From Anthonomus grandis grandis (Eukaryota; Arthropoda; Insecta; Coleoptera; Curculionidae): a stretch of 64,000 bases of DNA. Each line of letters begins with the position of its first letter. Position 1 is the first letter of the stretch. The stretch spans positions 28,473,690 through 28,537,689 of the forward strand of contig NC_065549.1 in NCBI RefSeq assembly GCF_022605725.1, read 5' to 3'. The notes beneath the pieces are model-generated. The model did not search any database, had not been told where the DNA came from, and saw only the letters and a list, made by a program, of their open reading frames with translations. Made by a program: the position numbers and the translations under genes. Positions 52,601-55,600 of the stretch are shown here, in pieces.

Positions 52601-55600
52601 AGAGAATGTATGTATAACATCTTCATCGGTACCCAATTTAGCTACACAGTGTATTGAATCACATTCATCTTTTCCACAACTTCGACTTCAACATCTACTT
52701 TATCAGAATTTTCAAGTTTTTTATCTGCAACATCTGATCCCATTATAATATCTGAGCCAGCTATTTTACTTGAGTTATAAGAATCAGTTAATGACAAAAA
52801 ATTTACTGTTAGATGATGTAAATTCAACCTCTGAAGTTAATGTTTCGATTGAACGTCAAGTAAATCTTGATAAAAAAAGCCATCTGTATGTGTGTCAAAT
52901 GAAAATCAAAAAGATTAGCACTACATCTCTTTGACAAAAACTATTTTTTAAATAAAGTAAAAGAAGAAACAGGAGATTGAAATGAGTTAATCAACAAATT
53001 AATTAATTATTCACGTTCTAATGTCTGTTATCATAAAATTTGTAAATAGGATTTTTTTTATAAAATGTCACTTACTAAAAAAAATAAAAGTACTTGGCAT
53101 GATGTACGCGAGCAACATAAAATTGGTTTTGCTGGTCTGTGTGCTTTTATCAGAGAGAATGTTATAATATAAATATTATATGCAGTTACTTGAGAAGTTA
53201 ATGATGAATATGCAGCAGGAAAGACAAAGAATTTTACACCACATATATTAGAAATGAAAATAGTTAAAGAATTCGGTAAAAAATACTAACTTTAAAGAGA
53301 AGTGGTGGTTGCATATAAGCTGAAATTCTTCTAACAAATCAGGTAGCGTCCTCTCGCTTGGCAACGGAAACTGTCGTTAGTTATAACAGTTTCCGTTGCC
53401 AAGCGAGAGCTAATTGACAGTTTGATGTGCCTAATTGGACCAATCAAAATGGCAGAAAGGCGTAGTCAAATTAAGGCGGGAAATCAAATTTCATTCAATC
53501 TGACAATCTTATCATTTATAATCGTAATATCTAAAGCAAACGCCTAATCAAAAAGGTTACTCATAGAGAAGAGCATTTTGATTAGGTGTTAGCATCAGAT
53601 ATTGATCTGAACAAAAATAAAACTTTTCTGCTTTATTTTACATCTATGACAGTGTGCTAACAATAGTGTACGACATATCAAATTGACCAAACCAATTGGA
53701 CAAATGAAAATAAAACAATGTTTTTCTTTAATACATTTATTGTTTAATTTTCCTTGAAAAAAAATTGTTTAAAATATATACATAATATACAATAATTCAT
53801 TATAATAGACATTATATAAATTAGAAAAATTTTAAAATTAATTAAAAATTCTATAGCAGAGTGTTATCGAAAGAAACAATACATCCGTCTACAAAACAAA
53901 ATTGAAAAAAAAAACTTTTTGAAAATGAAAACAACTTTTTAGTATAAACATATATCATATACATATAATGTATTTGTTCTCTTATAATACTAACAACATA
54001 TCTTGGAACTATATTATTAATAAAAACTTAATTCAAGGACAGATGTTCACCTAAAATAAAAAGAAACTCTTAACAAACACAAGTTGTAAGAAAAACATTA
54101 ATTCTGATCCATTCCGGGTGCTCAGGTCTCTTAGTCGCTATACCGATGTCTTGTCTCAGTGAACACAGGAAGTGGTATGATACAAGCAGGAAATAAAATT
54201 TAAAAAAATAGGCAGTGCAAACCTTATAAATCAATTTACAAAATGATTCATGTGAAAAAAAGACTAAATAAATGTTTAAATAAATATGTATTGTAGTGTA
54301 AAGCCAGCACTATCAGCATTATTAAAATGTGTGGAGAGAACAGAAAAAATTCTATAGCTCAAAGTCTTAATAACATTTACATTGCATATCGCTCTCCATG
54401 TTTTTCTTGACATGGGAAGTGAAGGAAATTAAAAAAATCTTTTATTACTATGTTTCTCAGAACCATTTAAAATATACATACTCTTACATCAAGGAAATTT
54501 TCAGGAAAATGTTAAATCAATTTTTAATTATTAAATGAGAGGCCAGACATTTTGTAATATGTATTTATAATAATCAATTAAAAATGAAATACTTGAAAAG
54601 TGAAACTTCTTCATTGAAATCAACTGAATTTGATTTTATTAAAGACTAAAGATTGACAATACAAAAACATAATAGTAATAAATAAAATCAGATTTTCTTA
54701 CCAGAAACCTGGAACTGCTTTCTGCAAATCAATTAAAACATTAATCTCCCAATATTAAAAGGGAACTTTTTGGAAAAGAAGTTATGAATTTAAAATAACA
54801 TCCGTAAAACAAATAGCAAACTCAACCCACACTTGCATTCATTGAAATGAAAAACAAACTGAAATGGTATGACAATGACAAATGATGTTCTATCAGTCAA
54901 TGTCAACAACTGTCTGTCAGCTCCCTGTCAATTTTGCCAAGCAAGATGGCCGACATACGATTCCGATTTTCACTATACAAGCTTCCTACATAATATTGAA
55001 GAGTAGGCCATGGAAGAAAAAACAAATGCCCAAAATCAACTTGTCAACAAATAGTAAATTAGGCAGTCCAATTTGTGTTCGTTGCACACATAAGTAAAGC
55101 GTTAAAACTATTAAAATGCCTTTTACAAATGATATGCTGTCGATATGACTGCGGTATATTTTGAATGTTTTTAAAATGCGGAATTGGCTCAAAGAGTATA
55201 CAGAGCTCGATATCCAAATCGGCGTTTACGCGATGCGAGGATTTTTTCGCTTTTAGTGCGAAATTTGCGTAATACTGGCAGCTTTCAACCTCAGTTGCGA
55301 AGACACTCGGCTAGAACAGAGGAAGACAATATTATTATTTTCTTAGCATACGTGGAATTCAATCCCCACGTTAGTACGAGAGCAATGTCTCGCGCGTTGG
55401 GTATATCATGTACTACTATTCTAAATATTTTAAAGGATCACAGGAAAGTTTTTATGTCACAAAAAATACTACTAAATAATATGTAAATATGTAATTTCGC
55501 AATATTACATATTTACATATTATTCTTCCAACTTTTTAGACTGCGCCCATATCATATGGTTTTACGTTTTACATCAAGCCTTGAATCACGAAGACTTTGA

